NCBI GenBank assembly: GCA_965153455.1
Contig: OZ234495.1
Coordinates: 21,882,875-21,946,874 of the forward strand
DNA from: Sphagnum compactum
Taxonomy: Eukaryota; Bryophyta; Sphagnopsida; Sphagnales
Direction: 5' to 3'
DNA: 64,000 nucleotides
Shown piece after piece: positions 25,612 through 37,509 of this stretch. Within the stretch, counting starts at the first letter, position 1. Each line of letters begins with the position of its first letter. The notes under the pieces were generated by a model. That model saw only the letters and a program-made list of their open reading frames with translations, did no database searches and was not told the DNA's origin. Both the position numbers and the translations under genes were made by a program.

Positions 25612-27978
25612 CTTTGAGTGTGAGAGAGGGAGAGAAAGAAGAGTGAGGTTTTTGAAGAGTTTATTTGATTTGCTTTTGTGTGCTGGGTATGCAAGATGGG
25701 TGTGGGTGTTGTCTTCAGGGGAAGTATGAGGCTGTAAAGTTGAAGAAATTTTGGAGGAGAGTTGGAGTAGATTGTGAGAGGGGAAAGGGCCTGATGGGTT
25801 AGTGAAGTCTGGAATCACAAGCGTGGGTCCAATTGGGAACAGAGATGGTGTGGGAGATTAGTAGTGGAGAAAGTCATAGATGGCAAAATGGTGCACTGCA
25901 GCAGCAGACAGCTTGTGCTAGGGTTTGAAACTCGCAAGGTGGGACAGCTATTTCTGGCTCCGTGTTTTTCCTCCTTAGCTCACCTGCAACGTCATGCAAG
26001 CATTGGCAAACCTGCTACAAATGACCAGATCATGTGACTCTCTCTCTCCCCCTCTCTCTCTTTCCCACAACATGTTTTTGGGCCTATTCGGTTTTTCAAA
26101 GTGTTTTCTGTGTGAGTGGACTCTGGTCTGTAGAGCTTCTCTTTTTTCTGCTCCTTAATCCTAATGTTTTGAGGATTTTTCTTCCATTTGCTGGGTATTC
26201 TTCTGTTGCTGAATTTTCCTAAATTCTGATACTGTTTTGATGTCCATCTGTGCATCTTGTTTACCATGACATATCAGGGAGGATGGAAAGATTAAGATTT
26301 TCTGAATGATGGACACTACATGACTGATTTCCAGAAGCTTCTAGTAATTCCCCATTGATTCTAGGAATTTGACTTTGGGGAAGTAATTTATTATATGCTG
26401 TTTTCAAGATTTGTGGAAGGATTAAGTATATAATCTCCAAGTTATAGAGAATGCAGAAGCACTTAAGAAGATGGGTTTTGGTGACATTCTGTTTTCGTAA
26501 TTGACAGTGTGGAGCAAGAGCTCTGCCTTGATCTGTTCAGGGAAAATGTTGCAGTTCATTCAGGCACCGCTAGGTAAGGCATCAGGAGACTTTGAACCCT
26601 GTGTGATTCCAACGACATCGCCAGAAAAAGGGATTGGTATGGAGTGAAAGCTTATTGCGAGAACTTCCTTTGGGTGCAGATTTGTCCCAAATACTAGTCA
26701 GGAGGAGCAAGAACATTATAGATTATTCTTCAATTGTCAGGTATGAAAGGTACATGATCAATCCAATTGCCCTAGACAGACATGTGAAGCAATGTGTGGC
26801 CATAGCAGGTGATAGCTTGCCAAAACAGTAGCAGTAATTGAAGAAACTGAAACCTTGGGATTCACAGATACAGTATGTTTTATTCTTCTTTTTTCATCTG
26901 CCACTTCCTAACTCTAGTGTGTTTGTTGTTTTGCAAAAGCAGAAAACACACAGCTTTCAAGTGAGACTGCCATCCATCCCAGACCCGTTATTGTGCTAGC
27001 ACTTCACAGTCCATTTTCTCTACTTGTGTGTCCACAAACTTGTCTGGTTGGCTTCAGCAACAACTGCTTCCATGCAGAGGTTTCCAGCTGACCTAAAGTT
27101 CTTCAAGCTTTCTTCTGTACACATTGTAATTGTGTAGTGATTTCAGACCTGTTAGTAGTGGCACAATTGTACTTGGTGTTGTGTCGTAGGTGAGCAATTG
27201 GAAGTCCAGTACAAAGGTACCAATAGGAACAGCAAAATTTTGGCATGCATCAGTCTAAGACCTTGAGCTCACATGAGAATTTGGGGTTTTATCTGTTGAG
27301 CACAGTCACCAGCTGCTTCTTGCAGAGTCAACAAGATTATGCATATGCAGATCCAGTGTGGATGTGCTTCTAAGCATCCACTCAGACTGCTGCAAACAAC
27401 AAACACCTTCCAGATAGATGGGGCTGGAGGTAGAAAACTGGCAAACATATTAGGGTTCATGGGCTCCATAGTGATTAGGTCTTGAGTGATTTATACCTTA
27501 CCCATCATTAGTGTCAGGGAAAGAACAATTGAGCATCTTGTGGCTGAAGTTGCAAGAAAAAGGTACTTGATGGTTGGTTGAGTGTATTGGTTGAGTTATC
27601 TTGCTATTAGGACCCGCAGTATCTCTGAGACCTGTGATGGCTGTGTGTGCAGGTGAAATGTAGTCATGCAGGACAGACTTTTTGTGAAATCTGCTGTAAG
27701 ACTGAATCAAGAATCAAGCAGTAGACACATTTATCCCGGCATCCAGTCATGAGTGATCATCTCCTATCAAAGGAGACAGGTTATGCCAGGAAGGAGGGAA
27801 GATGCAGATATAATGAAGAATCTCCTGAGAGAATAAGTGGGTCCATCACTTAAAGGAAAGATCCAGCATTTACTCATTTGTAGGTGTATTGATCAGTGAG
27901 ACACTTCTTGGAATGTAGGGGCTAAAGCTGCCGACACAGAAGAATTTCACTTGCAGGAGTGGAAACTTGGGAATAGTA
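25560..27978 (+). promoter_or_regulatory. Probable promoter and long 5' leader of the F-box/PP2 gene
   Basis: No convincing coding sequence was found in these 2.4 kb before the F-box ATG. The stretch opens with a (GA)n run and has a second CT-rich run near 26038-26061, both common in plant core promoters and 5' untranslated leaders. Short ATG-initiated frames such as 26634-26831 (65 aa) resemble no protein I know and may be upstream ORFs. Leader introns are possible, but no splice pair could be chosen from sequence alone. Transcript evidence would be needed to place the start site. Confidence 0.4.
25562..25610. repeat. (GA)n microsatellite
   Basis: About 23 uninterrupted GA units, on the + strand, in the region upstream of the F-box/PP2 gene. 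GA/CT runs near plant transcription starts can bind GAGA-type BBR/BPC factors, so this may be a core promoter element; that role is inference. Confidence 0.95.
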
Positions 27979-30048
27979 ATGGAAGGTGAACACACTGATT
28001 TGGTTGTAGAGGATCAGCAGAGCATGTTAAGTATTGAAAACAAAGTGTTCCGTTTTTTTGAGGATAATGAGGATGATGCTGGACATACAGACGTGCCCTG
28101 TGATGATGAAGGAGCATCCAGAGGATTAGGAAATCTGCCAGCAGGTTGTATTGCACTGATTTTGTCGTACACGAGTCCAAGGGATGTAGCAAGGCTCGCA
28201 CTTGTGAATCACACCTTTGGGGAAGCATCTGGTTGGGATCTGGTATGGGAGAACATGCTTCCATTCAATTACAGTGACATTCTATCCCTTGCAACAGATT
28301 ACAGGCCTTTGCCTCCATATAGTTCAAAGAGGGACCTTTATCATCTTCTTTGTCGACAGATTCTTCTTCGAGATGGGACTGAGGTATGCGCTTCATGTCC
28401 ATCATCATTCTCATATTTCAATTCAAGCAGACTACTTGGCAGATTGTTTTTGGAAAGGAGAACTGCCTTGTTGTTTATCCTCTTGCAACTACAAAATCCT
28501 GCATTATGTCCCTACTGATTCGTAGCTTATTCTCCTCCCTGTCCTGTAGAGAATGTTGTCCACATTTTCCCTTGGAACAGAGCTTTGCCTAAGCTACTAT
28601 CCAATCCAATATCTCTTCTGGATTGAGACCCTCCTAAATGAGCTGAACACATGTGATGAGCAGCATCATCATTCAAACATGTGTTGAAGTTCAGTTGTAA
28701 TTTGGAAAACAGAACTCCTTAACAGTGCATCTTCACACACCTGGGATAGATACATGCAATACCATTAGCACATTTCAGAAGCTTAGTCATAACAGTATCA
28801 CTAGAACAAGAGATTCTTTTTGTAGTATTGACAATACCCTATAAGTTTCTGAGGAAATTTTGTCCTTGCCTTCATGCTGAATTCACCTTGCTGACAGGAC
28901 CATGACTAGTAGAACTCTTTTTTTGTGTGTGAAACATGGTGTCGAGGTTGCATCATGATGTGTGGAATCTGACCTGCAGCTCTGATATTTGTCATGGACT
29001 AATTACTACTAATTTTGGGCAGGGATATTGGTTGGACCGTGCAACTGGGGGAGTTTGCTGCACTCTTTCAGCAAAGAATTTCACAATTGTACGTGGAGAT
29101 GATACCAAATACTGGGAATGGCTCCCCCATAAGATGGGATCCAGGTCTGTTAACATCAAAGTGCAAACAAGTTCTTGTGGGAGGGATGTTTTATAAACTT
29201 CTTTCTGTGCCAAACTGTCCACTTGACAGAAAACATGAACAGTAAAAATTCAGTTCCAGTGACACAACTCTCTGTTACATAATGCAGCATAATACATTCC
29301 ATTTGGGTCATGCTGTTTGCATTGGAGATCATTGCTGTATTACCATTTTTTATGATTGAAGTTGAGCTCAACGTTTTGCCAATTTGCAGTGAGGTATGCT
29401 GTGTCTCTTATCTGTGGCAGAACGGAACTTTCTCACTGCAGGTTTTCAGAGGTAGCCTACTCAAAGGCTGCAGTACTGGTGGAAGTGAGTGGTACCTATA
29501 GCTGCACTCTGCCCCCAGGAAGTTACACACTGTCATGGAGGCTGCAGCTGGCAGGAGTCCAGCCAGCGTCAAGGGAGAGACACATGCCCACCACAGCATA
29601 TACTTTAGAACATACTAAGCCTGTTGTGTTTCGCCTGTCCACGGATGATGGCCAGCATCTAGACTCTCAACAATACCTGAACTGCACTAACAAGCTTCAA
29701 GGTCTCCCCTTATTGAGAGGAAGTCACAAGTGGCTTGAATTTGATGGGGGAGAGTTTCAGGTAGAATCTGAGGACAGATCCTTGGAGCTGCAATTTTCCA
29801 TGACTGAACTCCATGCTGGAATTTGGAGCAGCGGTCTTCTCTTGGATGGAATCATTATCCGACCCACCCAGTTGGTCACAAAGGTACCCCAGAGGGTGGT
29901 GCTGGTTGCAGGGGAGCTATGTGGTAGTTCATCTTTGCGGAAAATCAAAGAAGTTCCGGAGGGAAGTATCTTGGTAGTTGGTGGGTATGGCCTCCCTAAA
30001 CAAACATATTCAATGCCTGGAGGTGGGATCTCTTTGAACTATGTGTAA
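27979..30048 (+). CDS. F-box protein with PP2 (phloem protein 2) lectin domain, PP2-A type
   Basis: Three exons: 27979-28383, 29023-29144 and 29442-30048, giving 377 aa with phases 0 and 2 closing cleanly at GT-AG introns. Residues about 48-95 form an F-box (starts LGNLPAGCIALILSY, ends near WENMLP). From about residue 136 (GYWLDRATGG) to near the C-terminus is a PP2 domain, with GDDTKYWEWLP, FSEVAYSKAAVLVEVSG and LEFDGGEFQVE. F-box/PP2 proteins are known as probable substrate receptors of SCF ubiquitin ligases, with the PP2 part binding glycans; this one is assigned to that role by homology. The start is the ATG at 27979, the first in a clean frame, followed by an acidic N-terminal tail of about 45 residues. 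Family members I remember are nearer 290 aa, so both ends look extended. The upstream leader is long and carries a GA microsatellite. The family assignment is firm; the substrate is unknown. Confidence 0.9.
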
Positions 30049-31380
30049 CTGAGTGAAATTCTGGGTGCCTGCATCTATGAACAGGCAGAATCATCAATCT
30101 GTCTATTGGCTGTTTTTCCAGTCCAACCACCGGATGTGCAAGCATCATTTGCCCAGTAGTGCCAAAGTCACAATGGTTGCTGCCAACTGGGAGACTGAGA
30201 TGGAGTTGATGGAAGGCGGGTGTTGTTTCTTATTTGCTTGTATTCTAAGGAAAGGGGTATGTATAACTCCTTTTGTAGTTGTGACATCTGCAGATCATGC
30301 TTAATCTTGGCCTACAAACTTGTTACTCAGCTGAATCGCATGCATCCTCATCTGCAAATTACCTGAAGTGATGACATGGTGAGATCTCATGCTCAAGTGG
30401 GTGTCGACAAAACTTAAAAAGCCTGTACCAATTTCTCAGAGGGTTTTAGCAAAAATCCCTTTCCACCATTATGAGTATAAAAACTTAGTTAAAACTGCTG
30501 AAGTCTACATGACTGGAAGCAAACAGTGGGTCCTCAAGTAGTTTTCTGTACAAATGATTTCTCCTGAAATCCTAGGAAACTAGGCGTTTTTTGGACCCTG
30601 AATCTGTTGTAGTTTTGAATTTGTGTGACACGACTGTAGATGTTTGAGGTGAATCATATTAGGAGCTCATCTCAAAGTGATCAGAAAGAGGTAGTTTACA
30701 TAGGAAGTGAGTCCAGCTGGAAGCAGCTGCCTAGCTAGAGAGTTACAGCTTCCAGCCACAGCTTTCAGCCACCCGTTGAAAGTTGCAGGTTTGATGTAAC
30801 AGGGGAGTTTCAATCACAAGGAGTGGCTTTGGCAACTCTCCCACCTTCCTTTCTCATCTTCTCTTAGCTTGCAGGAGAAAACAAAAACTGGACATTGCTA
30901 AATTGCATAATCTACTGGCAAAAAAAAAATCAAACATCTTTGAGATTGCATCCAAAGAACTCTGATGCAGATAGTAGTATTGCCAAAACCCACATCTTGG
31001 AGCACTGCTACACTACCAGAGATTAGTCATCAACAGTTTCATGGGATCTTGCAGTGCAGTATTACAATAAAATGGCAAGAAAAAAAATTCAAAACCTCAC
31101 GAAATCTTTCTTGAAACAATCAGCCACTAAGCTCAAACAGAGAAGAGAAGTGTGTACTGCAGAATGCAGATCTTCAAGCACTGCCACAAACATGCAGATC
31201 ACAGATCCTCAATTAACACAACCATTGAAACTTCAGTAGTTCACACAACCACCTCATGATAACCAGCTACAGAGAAACAACAAAAAGTTCACACCACAAA
31301 ATGCACACATTCTCCACACATCTATTCTCCTCTGTGGCTCTGCAGGTCTGCTGCTGCACCTATACCTCCTGCTGGTAGAT
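30049..31380. other. 3' flank of the F-box gene and intergenic spacer
   Basis: The F-box stop codon at 30046-30048 is followed by AT-rich sequence with no ORF resembling a known protein. The first few hundred bases are presumably 3' untranslated region. Nothing else was recognised before the telo-box cluster at 31382. Confidence 0.4.
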
Positions 31381-31381
31381 G

Positions 31382-31415
31382 AACCCTAAGAAAGAAACCC
31401 TAAAAGAAACCCTAA
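31382..31415 (+). promoter_or_regulatory. Cluster of three telo-box motifs
   Basis: AACCCTAA occurs three times in 34 bases (31382, 31396, 31408), about 650 bp upstream of the SLOG-like gene start. In plants the telo-box (AAACCCTAA) is a known promoter or 5'-UTR element of translation-related and growth-associated genes, and a target of telomere-repeat-binding factors. A promoter role here is inferred from motif and position. Confidence 0.5.
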
Positions 31416-32067
31416 CCAATGTGAACAGGGCAGTAAGTCAGTCAGTGGTGGTGGGAAAAGGCCAACAACTTTAACTGCTGCTCCACATATCGTGAACCGC
31501 CACGTGGACATGGCAGTCCTAAAAAAGGATAGCTTGGTGCTCCATTTCCGCCAATGGCTGAAGCGCTGACTCAGCCTGGCACCTCAATACCTCACCCCAA
31601 ATTAGAGGAAGTCTTAGCGGTAGTTTTAGAGGAGGCAATAGATGATGCAGTTTAGCTAGCGCGAGTGCGAGGCGACGCCAAATTAGAGAGGTGGGGATTA
31701 AGTTAGTGAAGTAGTAGACTTTCGTTGATACATACGCTCGTTCATAAGTAGAAGGAGGGGGCTCTAATTTGCGTTTGGGGCCAAATTAGCGATTTCCAGA
31801 TTATGCCGGGATTACGAGGAATATTTAGCGGGAGTTTTGGCGTCGTCTCTCTCAATCTGATGACCGTCTCAGGAGAGAATGGCCTTTTTGCGCTGCTCTT
31901 CACGTTTTGTGTATTTTTCTGTTGTTGCTTGCGTTGCTTTTGCTCCGGGCCAAGTGTTTTTTTTTTCCCCCGGGGTCTCGTTTTTTTGAACTTCCTGTAT
32001 TTATTTTGTTCTGTTTGATAACAGGAAGTGTGTGTGGCGAGAGAGTGGGGAGATTTGTGGAGCTATC

Positions 32068-35027
32068 ATGCCCTCGCCGGGGCTGTGCAGGCCCCCCTTT
32101 TTGCCTGCCGCTAGCTTCGAGTCCGCGCTGTGGCTGCAAGCGTCGTCGTCGCATTTCGGCGTGCCTTGTTGTCGTTCATCGGCGTCCACTTCCACTCTTT
32201 CCGGTTTCCTTGTCACGGGAGTGAATAAGTCGTGTCGGAGAAGTTCTCGGAAGGGAAACCGGTGCAAGGATTTGCGTGCTAGGGCCTGGGTATGTCAATC
32301 TCCTCCTTCCCCCTCTCCCCCTGAACACTTGGTTCTCCCTTGGTTGAAGAACATGTCTGTGTTTTGAGGGCCTGTAAATTTAAAGGAAATATCTGTATGG
32401 CATTTATGCGGGCACAATGCTCTGATGTGCTGCTGTTTGTAAGCACTAATTCGAGAGGGAATGGTCCTCAAGCTAAGGGAAAGGGCAGGAAAGATGCTTG
32501 TGTCGTTTTTTGTCTACTAGCGAATATGAAGAAGTCAGTCCTGCTGAAATATCTCCGCACAAAAGTGGAAGAAGTTCCCGGGTATGAAGGAGTCCAGGTG
32601 TTACAGTAGGGGTTTAAGATTTGGAGCTTATGAGATAAGAGGTCCCATGAGATGAGAACGAAAGTATGAAGGATTTTGTCAGATTTGGAGCTTCTCCAAG
32701 TTTCATGTTTTGGCGCTTTTGTAGACCTTTGAGAGAGATTATGTGCCAATTTCGCTACACAGAAAAGAAGCGATACTGTTGAGAGGCTGGAGATCTCCTT
32801 CTGCTTCCTCCTGTGCAGTAAAAGCTTGTAACAGTATACAAAAAAAGCAACAGGAACTTACCAAGTTTCAAGAGGCTCAACGCATCTCAAAGTACTGACC
32901 CGCTCTTCTCAGGGCCCTCTTCACAAATGGCATAAATTTTTAGGGGGGAGTAGAGCATAGGGCGCAACAAAGCAATGAAGGGATGCAAGCTTTTTTGGTG
33001 AAGAAGAAAGAAAAAACTCATCTATGGAGAGCTTGTGCATACGGTGATGAGATCCCTACCCAGGCTGAAGCAGTGACTGGTGCAACCTCTACTGTACAGG
33101 CTGAATACAAATCACTACCTGATTTGGATTATTTGCAGGTAATGTGTGCTACTTCTTCCCATTCTTTTGAAGGTTCGGTTTTATGCAATGTGCTTCTCTC
33201 AACTCTTGGCCTGGTTCCTGGACTTCCACAGCTATGGCTCCTTGTTTTGTTTTGTTTGACATTGTCTTTTAGAGTGTCTAAGGTTGGTGACACACCAAAA
33301 TCTTGCACCCTGTAGAAAGCCTGTTGAGTTTGTCAAGGTAGGAGTTCAGGGTTTTATGGAATGGTGCTTGCACAGTGAATGTGCATAGTTTGTGGTTTGA
33401 AATACTTGTTCTGTATCACTGGATAACATTGCCCTATTCATTTGTTTTTCCAGGAACTTCTGGCCATTCAACAGAATGGACCGAGGGCTATTGGGTTTTT
33501 TGGAACAAGGAACATGGGATTCATGCATCAGCAACTCATTGAAATTCTCAGCTATGCAATGGTCATCACGGTAAGAGAGTATCTTGTCTCAAAGACATGT
33601 TGATGATCAAGAATGATTTCATACAAGATCAGGTTTACCTTTAGAGAGTTTCTCTGCGAAGATGCCCATCCAGCATCATGTTGCAGACCTGCAATAGTGG
33701 CTAACTTGGGCTGCTTGTGGCTTCAGAAAAATCACATCTATACTTCAGGAGCGTCAGGAACAAATGCAGCTGTTATTCGTGGAGCTTTGAGAGCTGAGAG
33801 GGATGATCTTTTGACGGTGATATTGCCACAAAGCCTGAAAATGCAGCCCCCTGAGAGCCAGGAGTTGCTATCAAGGGTACGACGTGCTTACTAATACATA
33901 GACTCGCTACTGTTACAATCTGTGCAAAATTTTATTTCCACATATGATGATCAAGCCAAAGGGCACTGGATTTTGGGACATATGGCCACCTTGCAAGTGT
34001 TTGTGGGTTCAGTTCACCACTAGGCCATGCTAGATGTTACCTACCAATAGCTAGGTAGGGATCACTAGGTAAGCCGGTCACCAAAAGGAAATGTGGATAT
34101 TTAGAGGAAAGCCTTGGGCCAGCCCACCTTATGGCTGTTAGAAAGTGTCCACTTTTGAGAGGAGCACTAGCTGTAAGGGTGACAAGGCATTCTCAGTCAT
34201 GCTTAGTTGACTGCCAATTTTCTTGCTGAATGGTCATCCTTGGCATTGTTGCATTACAGGTGAAGAATGTGGTGGAGATGCCTCACAATGATCATCTGCC
34301 ATTGATCGAAGCTAGCAGGTATGTTGAGTTTTATGCATTTTGTTAGTTCCATACAGGTTTATTCCTTAGGCTGGTAAACCCTAAGGTCTTTAACTCCAAA
34401 CCCTAAACCCTACTGCTTTCTATATGATGACAACGGTGTGCTTAAAGGATATTTTCAGGGTGCAGGAGGCCCCAACCACTGACCTTTATGTAGGCCTCTC
34501 TGTGCCTTAGGCTTACATGCTTGATTGTACATGGGCAAGCTAAACTATAATGAAGCTCACCTCACAAGCTTGTTGCATCTGCAATGAGGATACTGGTGAT
34601 CTTTTTGACTGGCTATGCCGGTTGAGTGGTAGCCAACACCATGACTAGTCTTCCCATTGTTTCTAGAAATGTGATAGAAACTCAGCACACAGATTTTTGT
34701 ATAATGGTCTGCACAAAATTTTGGGCATATTATCTGTTATAAACAGTTCTACAGCCACCACTGGGAGCTGATGACAGTGACTAGATATGCTTTCTATAGA
34801 ATGAGAATTGCAACTTCAAATCTCGGCACTTTTTTTTTCATGCCCTAGTTACAGGAAACTGACAATAGTGTCTCCTTTGTGTTGATGGCAGGCTCTGTAA
34901 CATGGACATTTTATCACATGTTCAACAAGTAATATGTTTTGCTTTCCATGACAGCAACTTGCTGATGGAAACATGCAGAGAAGCCAAGAATATGCGAAAG
35001 ATTGTAACTCTCTTTTATCTAGATTAA
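32068..35027 (+). CDS. DprA/SLOG-like Rossmann-fold protein, probably plastid-targeted
   Basis: Model of six exons: 32068-32289, 32944-33138, 33454-33570, 33727-33876, 34260-34318 and 34892-35027 (292 aa). Exons 3-6 are firm. They encode the conserved block ELLAIQQNGPRAIGFFGTRN, then KNHIYTSGASGTNAAVIRGA, HNDHLPLIEAS, and an ending in KIVTLFYLD before TAA. The glycine-rich GFFGTRNMG and SGASGTNAAVIRGAL resemble the nucleotide-binding segments of the DprA/LOG (SLOG) superfamily; plant homologues are often labelled DNA recombination-mediator protein A, and related proteins occur in cyanobacteria. Exon 1 is rich in Ser, Ala and Arg and poor in acidic residues, as in a chloroplast transit peptide. 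The exon 2 acceptor is uncertain: 32944 closes phase, but AGs just before 33064 and 33100 would also fit. The biochemical role is not known to me. Confidence 0.8.
32290..32943 (+). other. Intron 1 of the SLOG-like gene
   Basis: Bounded by a GTATGT donor at 32290 and a TTTTTAG acceptor ending at 32943. It holds ORF 32340-32609 (89 aa), which resembles nothing known and lacks the conserved family block, so it is read as intronic. If exon 2 starts later, this intron is longer. Confidence 0.5.
34376..34412 (+). repeat. Short interstitial telomere-like run in intron 5 of the SLOG-like gene
   Basis: AAACCCTAAGG is followed by AAACCCTAAACCCTA, a two-unit match to the plant telomere repeat. It lies in the intron between 34319 and 34891. 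It is too short to be a telomeric array and may be a trace of double-strand break repair or chance. Confidence 0.5.
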
Positions 35028-35056
35028 CAGTACCAAGTTTCAAAATTCTATTTCAG

Positions 35057-35159
35057 CTGTGACCCAGCCAAAATCTCTCCTGACGATGCACATATAAAAG
35101 CTTCAACTACTGTAGCAAGTGGCATTGGTGCTACCAGCAATTTTTTCCGCAAGTATCAG
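35057..35159 (+). other. Exon-like open segment of unknown origin
   Basis: Thirty bases after the SLOG-like stop codon a segment is flanked by a good acceptor (CTATTTCAG) and a donor (CAG then GTTTGTG). It is open in one frame, reading CDPAKISPDDAH to NFFRKYQ. The acceptor phase requires two bases from a preceding exon, and no SLOG exon supplies that phase. I do not recognise the peptide. It could be an alternative or upstream-joined exon, a fragment of another gene, or chance. Confidence 0.3.
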
Positions 35160-36242
35160 GTTTGTGGTTTAGCAGAAGGCATTGCCTGCCGTTGAAAATA
35201 AAGTGTTGCTGCTGTAGAGTTATGCATCTTCTATATTCTTGGTCGTACCGTATTTCACATTTTTATGCATGCTGTACATGAAATTTTTGCACAGGTATCT
35301 TGGTACTGGAACATCCATAGGGTTCTAGATGTACTTTAGCTGTAGGTGTTACCAGGATTAATCTGTAACTTCCCTCACATAGTCTGATTTGGACTTGCTT
35401 GTCCATTGTTGGCATCAACATGTGGCAGATCTTCATGTTATGTCAGGAAGAAAATGAATAAGGTAGCATGGGTAGCCTTCTTTTACTTTCCATTATCTGT
35501 GAAGGTAAACAGCTAGTGCAAATGTTGTTGGATATATTGTGGTCCAAAACTCAGACAGGGCTAGCCATACATTTGGATTTTTCTGTATGAAGCAATTGAA
35601 TGTCTTTGTATACCTTTGTATACCTAGACTCTACCTCAGCCACTTCTGTCACCATATAGTTTGTTACTGACCAGTGATCATGTGCACCAATCAAATTGTT
35701 GACAGCAAGATTGCTTTTTGCTTCACCACTGCTGAATTGCTGATATTCTTCTCTGAAGAAATTTGCCAATCAGGTGCCTACTGCCTAACCCCTAAAAACT
35801 TCCTCATAACTACTCTGAGATTACTCCTTTTTATTAGGTTTTAGACCTGCTCAGTGCTAGTAGTAGGCTCTATTTAGGATTCAAGTTTCTGGATTGGTTT
35901 AGATCTGTGGAATTATTTGCAGGGTGATAATATATGTTATGATTTACCATCATAATGTTCTCTTACTTCTTTTGCATTGTAAATACTTATATTGTAAGTA
36001 TGTCAGTAGCTAATGAGCTCCAGGATAACCAAGTTGAAGAGAGATATCAATGACACAGGAAATCCAGTGCCACAATTCTCTTTCGCATGACCCACAAGTG
36101 CAACCGAATCTGCCTGCAGGCTTGCACAATCATTGAGCCCAAAAGCATGCTGACTGTACTAGATTCAGGATGATTATGCCAGCTCTGAAGTTCATCACTG
36201 TGTTTATCGCAGCATGTAGAGAAAGTGCCAGCAGAACCAGCA
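35160..36242. other. Intergenic, no feature seen
   Basis: AT-rich sequence without an ORF of known type. The minus-strand frame 35551-35769 (72 aa) resembles nothing known. Part may be the 3' region of the preceding gene. Confidence 0.35.
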
Positions 36243-36416
36243 CAGAATGCACCTTGGGAGGTTTCATCACTCTCTGGTGATTGCAACAGTCATATGGTTT
36301 CAGAATGCACCTCTGGAAGTTTCATCATGCTTTGTTAATTGCTACATTCATATAGTTTCAGAATGCACCTCCAGAAGTTTTCATCACTCTCTGGTAATTG
36401 CAACATTCGTATGGTT
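36243..36416 (+). repeat. Tandem repeat, three units of 58 bp
   Basis: Units begin at 36243, 36301 and 36359, each opening CAGAATGCACCT and containing GTTTCATCA and a GCAACATTCATATGGTT-like end. Identity between units is roughly 80-85 percent by eye. A further partial end of the unit appears near 36430-36450. Confidence 0.85.
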
Positions 36417-36495
36417 CATTTATTTGGATATAAATGCAACATTCATATAAAGAGCCAGGAGAGCATCAAGGGACCAAAATGCACTGACTAGAAGT

Positions 36496-36885
36496 ATGAT
36501 TACTCTCTTGATTTTGATGCAAATGAAAGAACAGAACTCAGTGCTCACCCACTCATCAGAGAATGATTATGATGCTGATCACAAAAGTATTGATGATGAT
36601 AATAGTACTCATTATCATCTGAGAGAGTTGAATGGTGTACACAAGATATTGTCATTGTTTCTTCAAATACAGAAGTTCATAGTTGTAAATGCAGTGTCTG
36701 ACCCTAGAATACAGAGATATGGCTTTTACATGAACACCTTTATAGCCTGGCTAAGAATTTCAGGCCTGCCATCTTGCCTAATTTTTATGCAAGGGGAAAG
36801 GAGACATGCAATGTGTAGTGTGTACACCTTCCAACCAAAAAATTATGTCTATTTCATCATTCGTATGTATGATCCCCAAAGATAA
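36496..36885 (+). CDS. Unassigned ORF, 129 aa
   Basis: An ATG-initiated frame of 129 codons with an acidic, Asp/Ser-rich stretch (residues about 20-40) and no recognised domain, signal peptide or membrane segment. It lies between two tandem-repeat blocks and has no convincing promoter or splice context. It may be a chance frame in intergenic DNA; I would not annotate it as a gene without transcript support. Confidence 0.12.
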   Translation: MITLLILMQMKEQNSVLTHSSENDYDADHKSIDDDNSTHYHLRELNGVHKILSLFLQIQKFIVVNAVSDPRIQRYGFYMNTFIAWLRISGLPSCLIFMQGERRHAMCSVYTFQPKNYVYFIIRMYDPQR

Positions 36886-37134
36886 TTCATGGAAGATTGT
36901 ACATCTCAGCCACCTTGTTTGATTCTTGGATGCTGTTGATACATTTTTGAAGAATGTATTCCAATTTTGATGGATATTAACAGGTTGTGGGATTGGTGTT
37001 GTGACTCATGAGTCATGACGTCTCCAAACAAAGTAATTGGCTTTTCTGAAAGCATATGTGTAAACCTAGACTGTGAAAAAATGACTGAAAAATTGTACCT
37101 TTGCATATAGCAACTGCAACATTCTATTGCACTA

Positions 37135-37509
37135 ATGCTAAGTACACCAATGCCGTCTCACAAATTGCCTCTTAAGTACAGTTATAACTTATTAGAGGCT
37201 TGCGGGACTCAACAAAATTTTCATCTTGAGCTTTGCACTAGCTACTATAGTACAAGAGTCAGTGTCTTTCCCATGGGCATTGATCCAGAGTCCAGACCAT
37301 GTTTTCATGTTTTTGTGTGCTCCCTTCCTCCTTCAATGGTCACTACATCTCTACACTATGAACAGATTACTCTCAGTGTGTGTGAAATCTGTTCAACTAG
37401 GGGAGCAACTCCTGAAAATGAATGTTTTAGAATGACTTTTGGACCCAAAAACACCTTAAAAAAGAACCTTAAAATCTGGAGAAAATCCCAGCCTGTTTAT
37501 AGCACATAA
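37135..37509 (+). CDS. Unassigned ORF, 124 aa
   Basis: A second isolated ATG-initiated frame in the same intergenic region. The translation is cysteine-containing, without any domain I recognise. The ORF overlaps another frame of similar length (37226-37435), which argues for chance openness. Low confidence as a gene. Confidence 0.1.
   Translation: MLSTPMPSHKLPLKYSYNLLEACGTQQNFHLELCTSYYSTRVSVFPMGIDPESRPCFHVFVCSLPPSMVTTSLHYEQITLSVCEICSTRGATPENECFRMTFGPKNTLKKNLKIWRKSQPVYST

Noticed and set aside
25461-25818. Two overlapping minus-strand ORFs rich in Leu-Ser
   Set aside because: They are opened by the (GA)n microsatellite and are low complexity.
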